From assembly GCF_001592285.1 (NCBI RefSeq), contig NZ_BCWQ01000009.1:124001-188000 (forward strand): 64,000 nucleotides of DNA, written 5' to 3'. This document shows positions 54,189-63,278 of this stretch, one piece after another. A program made the position numbers and the translations under genes. Under the pieces are notes generated by a model, which was not told where the DNA came from, did no database searches, and worked only from the letters and a program-made list of their open reading frames with translations. Within the stretch, counting starts at the first letter, position 1; every line of letters begins with the position of its first letter. Source of the stretch: Hydrogenophaga pseudoflava NBRC 102511 (GTDB lineage Bacteria > Pseudomonadota > Gammaproteobacteria > Burkholderiales > Burkholderiaceae_C).

Positions 54189-55499
54189 ATGCACGCAAGA
54201 CGACTCCGCCGCCGCAGCGCCGTCCGCCAGCGCGGCGCGGTCGCGATCATGCTGGGCATCACGCTGGCGGTGCTGATCGGCTTCGCCGGCCTGGCCCTCG
54301 ACCTCGGGCGCTTCTTCATCATCAAGAGCGAGCTGCAGAACGCGATGGACGCCTGTGCGCTGGCGGCGTCCTCGCAGCTGCGGCCCGGGCAGAACAACCC
54401 CAACGCCCTGACGCGGGCCATCGCCTACGGCCGGGTGTTCACCACCGGCGGCGTGAGCGAGAACCCGCTGGAAGGCAACATCGCCGCCATCCAGAACCGG
54501 GTGTCGTTCCAGGGCCAGGTGGTCAATGTCCAGCCCGAGAACATCACCTTTGCCGAGGACCTGGACGGCCCCTACGTGCCCCTGGCGTCGGCCGATCCGA
54601 ACACCGCGGCCTTCGTGCAGTGCAGCCTGCCGCTGACCGACATCCCGGTGTTTTTCATGCGGGTGCTCAACCCGCTGCTCGACACCCAGACGGTCTCGGC
54701 CATGGCCGCGGCCACGCTGGCGCCGTCGGGCTCGTCGTGCGCGATTCCGGTGGCGGTGTGCAAGGTCGGTGCAGGTTCTACTGCGGCGACGAACTTCGGC
54801 CGCATCGTGGGAGAGTGGCTGCGTCCACCGGCCGGTCCCGGGTCGCCGTATGGCACCGGCAACTTTGGCTGGCTCGACTTCACCCCGCCGGGTGGGGGGG
54901 CCAGCGAACTGGCCAGCCTGCTCACGGGACCCGGGCAATGCGATGCAAGCATCGGCACAACGGTTGACGAGCCGGGGGCCATCTCATCGCTCGAAACGGC
55001 CTGGAATTCGCGTTTCGGCGTCTACCGGAATGGCGCGGGCAACCCGCAGGTGGGCACGGCGCCGCCGGATGTCACGGGCTATGGCTACACCGCGTCCAAC
55101 TGGGCCGTGAGCGTGATGGGTGGGCGGACCATCGGCAATGCCTATGCCGGTTCCTCGGCGGGGGCCAGCAACTACATCACCAATGCGGCGAGCTACGCGC
55201 CCTACCAGGTCGCGCCGCCCAACCCGTACAACCGCATCTCATCCGCACAGCACCAGTCGCTGGGGCGCAACCGCCGGGTGGTGGTGGCGCCGGTGGTCGA
55301 CTGCGAGGTGTGGAATGCCGGCACCGGGCGGCCGGTGATCGAAGGCTTTGCCTGCGTGCTGATGCTCAACCCCATGCTGGGCAGCTCTCCGGTGCCGACC
55401 CTGGAGTTCTTGGGCCTGAGCACGGCGGCGGGCAGCCCCTGCGCCACCAACGGCGAACCCGGCACCTTCGGCCCGCTGGTGCCCCAACTGGTGCAGTGA
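54189..55499 (+). CDS. TadG-like protein with prepilin-type N-terminus
   Basis: 436-residue protein. The N-terminus RQRGAVAIMLGITLAVLIGFAGLALDLGRFFIIKSELQNAMDACALAAS is the TadE/TadG-like segment with a single hydrophobic helix; the rest is predicted periplasmic, rich in Gly, Pro, Asn and containing several cysteines. No VWA domain is evident, unlike the larger TadG proteins. Presumed minor pseudopilin or assembly factor. Confidence 0.85.
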   Translation: MHARRLRRRSAVRQRGAVAIMLGITLAVLIGFAGLALDLGRFFIIKSELQNAMDACALAASSQLRPGQNNPNALTRAIAYGRVFTTGGVSENPLEGNIAAIQNRVSFQGQVVNVQPENITFAEDLDGPYVPLASADPNTAAFVQCSLPLTDIPVFFMRVLNPLLDTQTVSAMAAATLAPSGSSCAIPVAVCKVGAGSTAATNFGRIVGEWLRPPAGPGSPYGTGNFGWLDFTPPGGGASELASLLTGPGQCDASIGTTVDEPGAISSLETAWNSRFGVYRNGAGNPQVGTAPPDVTGYGYTASNWAVSVMGGRTIGNAYAGSSAGASNYITNAASYAPYQVAPPNPYNRISSAQHQSLGRNRRVVVAPVVDCEVWNAGTGRPVIEGFACVLMLNPMLGSSPVPTLEFLGLSTAAGSPCATNGEPGTFGPLVPQLVQ

Positions 55500-55500
55500 C

Positions 55501-55995
55501 ATGGCCCGCACACGCACACCCCAACACGGCGCCATCGCGGTGGAGTTCGCCCTCGTGCTGCTGCCCATGCTGATCCTCTGCTTCGGCATCACCGAGCTCG
55601 GGCGCTCGCTCTATCTCTACAACGGTCTGGTCAAGGCCACCCGGGGCGCGGCGCGCCACCTCTCTCAGCAGAACCTGGCCAGCCCGCCCGCGGGCCAGAC
55701 GGCCGAGGGCATCCGGCTCGACGCCCGTTCGCTGGCGCTGTGCGGCGCCTTCGACTGCTCGGGCCAAGAACCGCTGGTACCCGGCCTCACGCTGGACATG
55801 ATCAGCGTCTGCGACCCGGTGTTGTGCCCGGCGACCCACTCCAACGTCTCGACCGGCGAGGGCACGACCAGCCTGGTGTCGGTGATGGTGGGTGCGGGTG
55901 ACACCGCCTACGCCTTCACCTCGGTCGTGCCCTGGGTGGTGCCGAGCATCAACTACTCGCCGATTGCCATCACCATGGCCGCGAGCACCAACTGA
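55501..55995 (+). CDS. TadE-like pseudopilin 1
   Basis: 164-residue protein with prepilin-type leader TRTPQHG before AIAVEFALVLLPMLILCFGITELGRSLYLYNG. The Glu at position 5 of the predicted mature chain (AIAVEF) and the helix match TadE/TadF pseudopilins, which are cut by the Tad peptidase. Starts one base after the TadG-like gene's stop. Two cysteine pairs in the periplasmic part. Confidence 0.9.
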   Translation: MARTRTPQHGAIAVEFALVLLPMLILCFGITELGRSLYLYNGLVKATRGAARHLSQQNLASPPAGQTAEGIRLDARSLALCGAFDCSGQEPLVPGLTLDMISVCDPVLCPATHSNVSTGEGTTSLVSVMVGAGDTAYAFTSVVPWVVPSINYSPIAITMAASTN

Positions 55996-56003
55996 GAGCG
56001 GCC

Positions 56004-56477
56004 ATGGTGCAGATCCTTCACCCTTGTGCCCGCCGCCGCAGCGCACAGCGTGGTGTGGCGGCGGTCGAATTTGCCATCGTCGCGCTGCTGTTCTTCACCC
56101 TGCTGCTGGGCATCATGGAGTTCGGCCGCTGGCTGTTCGTGCTCAACGGCGCCAACGAGGCCACGCGCCTGGGTGCACGGCTGGCGGTGGTCTGCAGCAT
56201 CGAGGACGCGGACGACCTGACCGGCATCCGCGCCCGCATGAGCGACATGACCGGTGGCGGCGTGCCGGCCGACCGCATGGTGCTGGACTACGCGCCGGCC
56301 GGTTGCACCGTGGACAACTGCCGCACCGTGACCGCGCGCATCGTGGGCGCGCAGCTCACGCCCCACATCCCGTTCTTCGGCATCCCGTTCCCGATTCCCG
56401 AGTTTCCGACCAGCCTGCCGCGCGAATACATGAACAGCGCCGGCAACCCGGTGTGTCCTGTGGCGCCCGGTCCCTGA
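56004..56477 (+). CDS. TadE-like pseudopilin 2
   Basis: 157-residue paralogue-type pseudopilin: RSAQRG, then VAAVEFAIVALLFFTLLLGIMEFGRWLFVLNGANEATRLGARLAVVC, giving Glu5-Phe6 after cleavage. Cysteines in VVCSIED, AGCTVDNCR and NPVCPV suggest disulfides. Eight bases separate it from the previous gene. Together with that one it probably fills the TadE/TadF roles. Confidence 0.9.
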   Translation: MVQILHPCARRRSAQRGVAAVEFAIVALLFFTLLLGIMEFGRWLFVLNGANEATRLGARLAVVCSIEDADDLTGIRARMSDMTGGGVPADRMVLDYAPAGCTVDNCRTVTARIVGAQLTPHIPFFGIPFPIPEFPTSLPREYMNSAGNPVCPVAPGP

Positions 56478-56514
56478 TGGTTTCTCTCTGTTTGCACTTT
56501 CCGGACTGTTTCGA

Positions 56515-57687
56515 ATGACCGCCAAGTTCTCCGTCATCTGTGCCACCGCCGACCAACGCGAGCGGGTGTTGCGCGAGTGTTCCAGCCCGCCAGGGGTGGC
56601 CATCACCGTGCATGTGGGCGGCGCCCGCAACGTGCTGTCCGTGATGCAGAAGGAGCAGCCCGACGTGCTGCTGCTGGACCTGGACCAGCCCGATGAATCG
56701 GCCTTCGAGCTGATCGACGCGGCCACCCAGCGCATCCCCGGCGTGCTGGTGCTGCTGGTGAGCGCCGATGCCTCGATGGCCGCGCTCAAGCGGGCCATGC
56801 GCGCGGGCGTGCGCGACGTGTTGCAGGCACCGCTGTCCAGCGACACGCTGAAGCTGGCGCAGGACTACCTGCGCGACGCGCGGGCCAACACCTCGCGCTT
56901 CTCCGACGCGACCGGCGAGGTGCACGCCTTCATGTCCGCCAAGGGCGGCTGCGGCGCGACCTTCCTGGCCACCAATCTGGCGTACCTGCTGGCCAAGAGC
57001 GGCCGCCGTGTGCTGCTGATCGACCTCAACCTGTACTTCGGCGACGCCGCCACCTACCTGACCGACCGCAAGCCGCCGGCCAGCGTGGTGGACCTGGCGC
57101 GGCAGGCGCGGCGGCTGGACTTCGCGCTGCTGGACGCCAGTGTGCTCAAGGTGCGCGACAACCTGGACCTGCTGGCCGCGCCTGAGCTGCCCTACCAGCT
57201 GGAGGACATGACCGCCGACAACGTGGCCGCCATGATCGGCCTGGCGCGCGCCGAATACGACTTCATCCTGCTGGACCTGGGCCGCACCATGGACCCGGCC
57301 ACCGTCAAGGCGCTGGACATGGCCGAGCGGGTGGTGCTGGTGGTCGAGCAGACCCTGCCGGCACTCAAGGACGCGCGCCGTCTGGTCACCGTGTTCGAAG
57401 GGCTGGACTACCGCAAGGACAAGCTGCGCCTGGTGATCAACGGCTACGCCAGGGGCGCGCTGATCCGCCCCGAGGACGTCGAGAAGAGCGTCGGCCTGAA
57501 GGTGGACCGGCTGGTGCCGGCCAGCGAGGAGGCGGTGCTCAACGCCATCAACCGGGGCGACCCGCTGCCGCGCATCACGCCCCGCGATCCGGCGGCGCGC
57601 GCCCTGCAGCAGTGGTCACAGGACCTGTCCCCGGTCGCCGTCCAAACCGGCAAGAGCTGGTTTTCCACCCTGACCCGCGGCATGTGA
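56515..57687 (+). CDS. cpaE: TadZ/CpaE, receiver-MinD-like localisation ATPase
   Basis: 390-residue cytoplasmic protein that places the Tad machine in the cell. Residues 1-125 form an atypical receiver domain ([14 protein letters not shown]). The ParA/MinD-like domain starts with the deviant Walker [15 protein letters not shown] at Lys143, where the second lysine of KGGxGK(T/S) is Ala148. Later conserved parts are [29 protein letters not shown] and [23 protein letters not shown]. Confidence 0.93.
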   Translation: MTAKFSVICATADQRERVLRECSSPPGVAITVHVGGARNVLSVMQKEQPDVLLLDLDQPDESAFELIDAATQRIPGVLVLLVSADASMAALKRAMRAGVRDVLQAPLSSDTLKLAQDYLRDARANTSRFSDATGEVHAFMSAKGGCGATFLATNLAYLLAKSGRRVLLIDLNLYFGDAATYLTDRKPPASVVDLARQARRLDFALLDASVLKVRDNLDLLAAPELPYQLEDMTADNVAAMIGLARAEYDFILLDLGRTMDPATVKALDMAERVVLVVEQTLPALKDARRLVTVFEGLDYRKDKLRLVINGYARGALIRPEDVEKSVGLKVDRLVPASEEAVLNAINRGDPLPRITPRDPAARALQQWSQDLSPVAVQTGKSWFSTLTRGM

Positions 57688-57736
57688 ACCTCCCCATCGG
57701 CCAGCACCCCGCATTTCCACCGAACGAAAGCCTGTC

Positions 57737-59098
<1,362 letters not shown>

Positions 59099-59102
59099 TG
59101 CC

Positions 59103-60080
59103 ATGAACCTCAGCCTGGCCCTGTTCGTCCTGCTGGGTTTTCTGGCGGTGGTGCTGCTGCTGGAGGGCCTGTACGTCTACTGGAACGACACCAAGAGCCC
59201 CGAGGTGCGGCGCGTGGAAGAGCGCCTGCGCGCGATCTCCGCCGGTGGCCAGGTGGGCGGCGGCGAGTTCAAGCTGCTGCGGCAGCGCCTGCTCAGCGAG
59301 AGCCCGGCGGTGCAGCGCCTGCTGCTGAGCATCCCGCGCGCCCACCAGCTGGACCGTCTGATGCAGCAGGCGGGCGACCACAAGACGGTCTCGCACCTGC
59401 TGGGCATCTGCGCCATGCTGTTCTTCGGTGGCCTGCTCGTGGGGCTGCTGCTGCGCTGGCCCTGGTTCCTGCTGCTGGGCGTGTCGGGGCTGCTGGCCCT
59501 GGTGCCGCTGCTGCTGCTCGTGCGCCGCCGCAACAAGCGGCTGCAGAAGATCGAGGCGCAACTGCCCGACGCCATGGACCTGATGTCGCGCGCGCTGCGC
59601 GCGGGCCATGCCTTTCCGGTGGCGCTGGCGATGGTGGGCACCGAATCGCCGCAACCGATTGCCAGCGAGTTCCGCATCACCGCCGACGAGGTGGGCTTCG
59701 GGGTGTCGGTGGACAACGCGCTGAACAACCTGGCCGCGCGCGTGCCCAGCGCCGACGTGCGCTACTTCGTGATGGCGGTGATCATCCAGCGCGAAACCGG
59801 CGGCAACCTGGCCGAGCTGCTGGGCAAGCTGGCCGAACTGGTGCGCGAGCGCTTCAAGCTGTTCGCCAAGGTGCGGGTGCTGGCCGCCGAGGGCAAGCTC
59901 TCGGCCTGGATCCTCACGCTGCTGCCGTTCTGCGTGGCCGCGGTGATCGCCATCCTCAACCCCGGCTATCTGAAGGTGCTGTTCACCGACGAGATGGGTC
60001 TGCTGCTGGTCTATGGCGCGCTGGCCATGATGGCGGTGGGCATCCTGGCCATGTGGCGCATCATCGACATCAAGGTCTGA
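59103..60080 (+). CDS. tadB: TadB inner-membrane platform protein
   Basis: 325-residue membrane protein of the GspF/TadB type. One N-terminal helix (ALFVLLGFLAVVLLLEGLYVYW), a cytoplasmic domain with LPDAMDLMSRALRAGHAFPVALAMVG and ADVRYFVMAVIIQRETGGNLAELLGKLAELVRERF, and further helices. With TadC forms the platform driven by TadA. Starts 4 bases after cpaF. Confidence 0.94.
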   Translation: MNLSLALFVLLGFLAVVLLLEGLYVYWNDTKSPEVRRVEERLRAISAGGQVGGGEFKLLRQRLLSESPAVQRLLLSIPRAHQLDRLMQQAGDHKTVSHLLGICAMLFFGGLLVGLLLRWPWFLLLGVSGLLALVPLLLLVRRRNKRLQKIEAQLPDAMDLMSRALRAGHAFPVALAMVGTESPQPIASEFRITADEVGFGVSVDNALNNLAARVPSADVRYFVMAVIIQRETGGNLAELLGKLAELVRERFKLFAKVRVLAAEGKLSAWILTLLPFCVAAVIAILNPGYLKVLFTDEMGLLLVYGALAMMAVGILAMWRIIDIKV

Positions 60081-60083
60081 ACC

Positions 60084-61043
60084 ATGACCGAACTCACAGG
60101 CTTTCAAGGGTTGCTGCTGGGGCTGGTGTTCCTGGCGGTGGTGGGGCTGGTGCTGGGGCTGGGCCTGTGGTTCAGCCGCCGATCCGGCGTGCAGGCGCGG
60201 CTGAGCCAGCTGGGGGGTGAGGCGGAGAAAGCCCCCAGCCTGGAGGGCAACGCCGAATGGCACGCCAAGGTGGTCAAGGCGGTGGGGCCGATGGCCAAGC
60301 TGTCGGCGCCCAAGGAAGGCTGGGAACACTCGAGCCTGCGGCTGCGGTTCATGCACGCGGGCCTGCGCGAGAAAAGCTGGCCGGCGCTGTTCTTCGCGGC
60401 CAAAACCGTGCTCGCGCTGGGGCTGCCGGGGCTGTTCATGGTGGGCGCCGGCATGGCGGGGCTCAAGCTGGACACGCCGGTGCAGGTCTTCCTGCTGCTG
60501 CTGTTCGCCGCGTTGGGCTACTACCTGCCCAACGGCGTGCTCGCCCGGCTGGCCGACTGGCGCATGACCGAGGTGCAGGACGGTCTGCCCGATGCCCTGG
60601 ACCTGATGACCGTGTGCGTGGAGGCCGGGCTGGGCCTGGACGCCGCCATGAACCGCGCGGCCAGCGAGATCGGCCTGCGCAGCGAGGCCCTGCAGGAAGA
60701 ACTCAACCTGGTGGCCCTGGAGCTGCGCGTGGGCGTCAAGCGCGAGCTGGCGCTGCGCAACCTCGCGCTGCGCACCGGTGTGGACGACGTGGCCTCCTTC
60801 GTCGCCATGATCGTGCAGGCCGACCGCTTCGGCACCAACGTGGCCGAGGCGCTGCGCATCCAGGGCGAGACCATGCGCACGCACCGGCGCCTGCGCGCGG
60901 AAGAGCGCGCCGCCAAGATCCCGCTGAAGCTGCTGTTCCCGCTGATCTTCTTCATCTTCCCGTCGCTGATGCTGGTGCTCATGGGGCCGGCCATGATCAG
61001 CATCTACCGTGTCCTGCTGCCCACCATGGGTGGCAATGGCTGA
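60084..61043 (+). CDS. tadC: TadC inner-membrane platform protein
   Basis: 319-residue second platform protein. It shows LPDALDLMTVCVEAGLGLDAAMNRAASEIG, ALRTGVDDVASFVAMIVQADRFGTNVAEALRIQGETMRTHRRLRAEERAAKIPLKLLFPLIFFIFPSLMLVLMGPAMI, all typical of TadC. Three bases separate it from tadB, so the pair is coupled. Confidence 0.94.
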   Translation: MTELTGFQGLLLGLVFLAVVGLVLGLGLWFSRRSGVQARLSQLGGEAEKAPSLEGNAEWHAKVVKAVGPMAKLSAPKEGWEHSSLRLRFMHAGLREKSWPALFFAAKTVLALGLPGLFMVGAGMAGLKLDTPVQVFLLLLFAALGYYLPNGVLARLADWRMTEVQDGLPDALDLMTVCVEAGLGLDAAMNRAASEIGLRSEALQEELNLVALELRVGVKRELALRNLALRTGVDDVASFVAMIVQADRFGTNVAEALRIQGETMRTHRRLRAEERAAKIPLKLLFPLIFFIFPSLMLVLMGPAMISIYRVLLPTMGGNG

Positions 61044-61065
61044 AGCCCACGCAAGGAGAAACACC

Positions 61066-62190
61066 ATGCACCTCAAGACCACGGCATCCCTGCTGCCCCT
61101 GTTCGGGCTGTTGGGCTGTTCCACCCTGGTGCCCGCCACGCGCGAGCAGCCCAAAGTGCACTTCGTGCCCGAGTCGGTGGTCACGCAACAGATGTCGGCC
61201 GCGCAGAGCAGCTACGCGCAGGCGCGCCAGGCGCACGAGATGGGCCAGCTCAACACCGCCGCCCGGCACTACCGCCGCGTGCTCGCGCTAGACGCCGCGC
61301 ATGTCGGGGCGCTCAACGGGCTGGGCGTGATCCTGGCGCAGGACGGCCGCACCGCCGAAGCCATCGAGCTGCTGGTGAAGGCGCGCGACCTCGACCCGAC
61401 AGCGGGGCACGTGCAGAACAACCTGGGCTACACGCTGCTGCGCGAACAGCGGCTGGACGAGGCCGAAGTGGCGCTGCGCATGGCGCGCGAGCTGCAACCC
61501 ATGAGCCAGCAGACCCTGCGCAACCTGGCCCTGCTGGACCAGGCGCGCAGCGAGCAGGCCCGGGCCGCCAGCGCGCCGTTCCAGTCTGTCGAGGCGCCGG
61601 AAGAGGCGCGTGTTGCCGAAGCCGGCCCGCAGATCGTGACCGTGGCGCCGCAGGTGTACGAACTGCGCCTCTCGGGCGCGCTGCCCATGGCGCAGGCCGG
61701 TGGGCCGGCGGCACCTGCCGAAGGCCGGGAGATCGCCGAAATCACGCCGATGCCGGCGCCCGAGCCGGGGCACCGGCTGGTGTTCAGCCGGGAAATGGCC
61801 TCGTTCACCCGTTCGGTGACCGGGCCGGCCGACGGCGCCTCGCGGCTGGAGGTGTCGAACGGCGCGGGCGTGTCGCGGCTGGCCCGGCGCACCGCCGACC
61901 GGCTGGAACGGGAAGGCGTGGTCTCCGCCCGCCTGACCAACGCCAGCCACTTCCGCTACCCGCAAACCCGCATCGAGTACCTGCCGGGGCAGGACGCCGC
62001 GGTGCAGGCGGTAGTCGAACGACTGCCTGTGGCCGTGAAGCTGGTGCCCGTGGCCCGGCTGGACCGCAACATGAGCCTGAAACTGGTGCTGGGGCAGGAC
62101 GCGGCGGGCAAGTCGATCGCCGCCTGGCTGGATGCTGGCGAGGCGCCGCGGGTGGTGCAGACGGGCGCTGGGGAGCAGCCGGTCAGCTGA
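61066..62190 (+). CDS. tadD: TadD-like lipoprotein with TPR and LytR_C domains
   Basis: 374-residue predicted lipoprotein: lipobox LLGC in MHLKTTASLLPLFGLLGCSTL, then TPR repeats (about residues 45-160, for example YAQARQAHEMGQLNTAARHYRRVLALD) as in TadD pilotins. A Pro/Ala/Glu-rich linker leads to a LytR_C-type domain (about 258-345; SRLEVSNGAGVSRLARRTADRLEREGVVSARLTNAS...QTRIEYLPG). AAGGAGA at 61053-61059 selects the ATG at 61066. Last gene of the tad operon. Confidence 0.9.
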   Translation: MHLKTTASLLPLFGLLGCSTLVPATREQPKVHFVPESVVTQQMSAAQSSYAQARQAHEMGQLNTAARHYRRVLALDAAHVGALNGLGVILAQDGRTAEAIELLVKARDLDPTAGHVQNNLGYTLLREQRLDEAEVALRMARELQPMSQQTLRNLALLDQARSEQARAASAPFQSVEAPEEARVAEAGPQIVTVAPQVYELRLSGALPMAQAGGPAAPAEGREIAEITPMPAPEPGHRLVFSREMASFTRSVTGPADGASRLEVSNGAGVSRLARRTADRLEREGVVSARLTNASHFRYPQTRIEYLPGQDAAVQAVVERLPVAVKLVPVARLDRNMSLKLVLGQDAAGKSIAAWLDAGEAPRVVQTGAGEQPVS

Positions 62191-62357
62191 GGATTGAGTA
62201 GAGAGTGCGCTATTTGGATAGAAAACTGATTGATTTCTTCTAAAACGCTAGAACAGGGATCGCTGGGCCAGCATATGGATTCCACATCTATCCAGAAAGG
62301 CTGTGTTTATCCATTCTTGGATAGATTTGACCATTTGGCTTGCCGGATACATTAAAG
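62191..62357. other. Low-GC spacer after tadD with repeated GGATAG motifs
   Basis: No gene. TTTGGATAGA occurs near 62213 and 62317 and as its complement near 62286. TATCCA-TTCT-TGGATA at 62308-62323 is a perfect 6-bp hairpin that could act as a weak terminator for the tad operon. Base composition is much more A/T-rich than the operon and continues into the cassette. Confidence 0.45.
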
Positions 62358-62942
62358 TTCGGCGTCGCAATTCGAAGTTGCCAACTTGTATATCATAAAG
62401 CCATGACAAAGAAAGCCGACGCTATCGATCGAATGCTCAGTGGGGACACATCTGGAAGGCTCAGATTGCTCCACGATAAGCTAGTCTCTATCGGCTTAAA
62501 GACAAGAATGCCGTCGAATACATCAACGCTTCTATTTCAAGCCACCGACCGAAACGGGAAGCGCGTGGATCTTGCCGCACTGCGAGATGTAGGGGGGGGC
62601 ATCTTTTCTTTCCCCAGTTCATACTGGGTAAGTCGAAGGACATCGTTAGAGGGTGCTCTCAAAAGTATAGACAGCTCGCACTTCGTTGCTACAACTGGCG
62701 CAGTTTCCACAAGCCAGTATTCAGCCTGCCAAGTCAGCATTTCGGCAGCAACGATCGTGCAACTTGAACAGATTGCATCGGGACTGATCGCAAATCACGC
62801 TCGCGAAATAGCGGGCAACGCCTAACCATTCGCTCGAAAGCGGACTGTCCACGGCAGGCCGTCTTGCCCGCGCCATGCGCCGCGGACAAGATGCACGGCG
62901 CGGGCACGCCGTCCTGCCGCGGCCATCCGCTCAACTCGAACG
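62358..62942 (+). mobile_element. Probable single integron gene cassette
   Basis: A 585-base segment with the anatomy of an integron cassette: one ORF close to its 5' end, its TAA stop inside the R'' box of an attC-like palindrome, and compatible boundaries. The left border G|TTCGGC (G62357) and right border G|TTAATT (G62942) each cut a GTT. Joining the end of the cassette to its start would restore R' as GTTCGGC, which pairs with R'' GCCTAAC at six of seven positions. Removing the segment leaves AAAG|TTAATTAATTC. No integrase is in the window, so it would be an orphan insertion at a non-attI site. Confidence 0.7.
62403..62825 (+). CDS. Hypothetical cassette-encoded protein
   Basis: 140-residue protein starting MTKKADAIDRMLSGDTSGRLRLLHDKL. 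I do not recognise a family. It is soluble, with no signal peptide or membrane segment. The pattern suggests an N-terminal helical part (residues 1-30) and a mixed region with VDLAALRDVGGGIFSFPSSYWVSRR. Codon usage is plainly more A/T-rich than in the flanking genes, in line with transfer. No good Shine-Dalgarno precedes the ATG (only AAAG), a common situation in cassettes. Its TAA lies in the attC R'' box. Confidence 0.7.
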   Translation: MTKKADAIDRMLSGDTSGRLRLLHDKLVSIGLKTRMPSNTSTLLFQATDRNGKRVDLAALRDVGGGIFSFPSSYWVSRRTSLEGALKSIDSSHFVATTGAVSTSQYSACQVSISAATIVQLEQIASGLIANHAREIAGNA

Positions 62943-62948
62943 TTAATT
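62820..62948 (+). repeat. attC (59-base-element) recombination site
   Basis: R'' GCCTAAC (62820-62826, matching RYYYAAC) and R' GTTAATT (62942-62948) bracket an imperfect palindrome: left arm 62820-62874, right arm 62897-62948, sharing GCGGA, CGGCAGG and TTGCCCGCGCC-like blocks. The ends CATTCGCTCGA and CAACTCGAACGTTA resemble the boxes of classical aadA-type attC sites. The right arm lacks bases needed to match the left near R'', the asymmetry expected of extrahelical bases. Confidence 0.75.
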
Positions 62949-62961
62949 AATTCACCACGAA

Positions 62962-63189
62962 ATGGCCCTGCACGATCCGAAGAAAATCGGAGAGACAGTG
63001 CTTGCGTTGTTGGGCGCATTCGAATTCGAAAGCGGTCGGGCATGGAAGCGGTTTGACTTCGAGGTGATGCAGTCGCTGGCGGACCAAGGCTGAATTTCCG
63101 ACCCGAGGGGGCGTGCGGAGTCGGTCCGGCTGACACCTGAAGGTCTGGCACGAGCCAAGGCGCTTGCAGACCGCTTGTTTGGTTCCTGA
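62962..63189 (+). pseudogene. DUF6429-like small gene interrupted by an in-frame TGA
   Basis: Starting at ATG 62962 the frame reads MALHDPKKIGETVLALLGAFEF...AWKRFDFEVMQSLADQG, then TGA at 63091, then ISDPRGRAESVRLTPEGLARAKALADRLFGS and a stop at 63187. Both halves together match the short DUF6429 family end to end, where a Leu-Ile pair usually follows the glycine. One base change (TTA to TGA) would explain it. The attC end lies just 13 bases upstream, so the cassette insertion also separated the gene from its own leader. Function of the family unknown. Confidence 0.7.
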
Positions 63190-63278
63190 CGGTGCTTCTG
63201 GGGGAGCAAGACCCCTCTCACCCCTGTGGCAAACTCCCCCGCTTCGTTTGAAACCGGGCCGCTGGAGCCCCTTGGGAC

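Noticed and set aside
63091-63093. TGA read as selenocysteine in the DUF6429-like gene
   Set aside because: The family has leucine here and no selenocysteine-type hairpin is evident just downstream.
62962-63240. The DUF6429-like gene as a second integron cassette
   Set aside because: No attC-like palindrome or GTTRRRY box follows it before tex.
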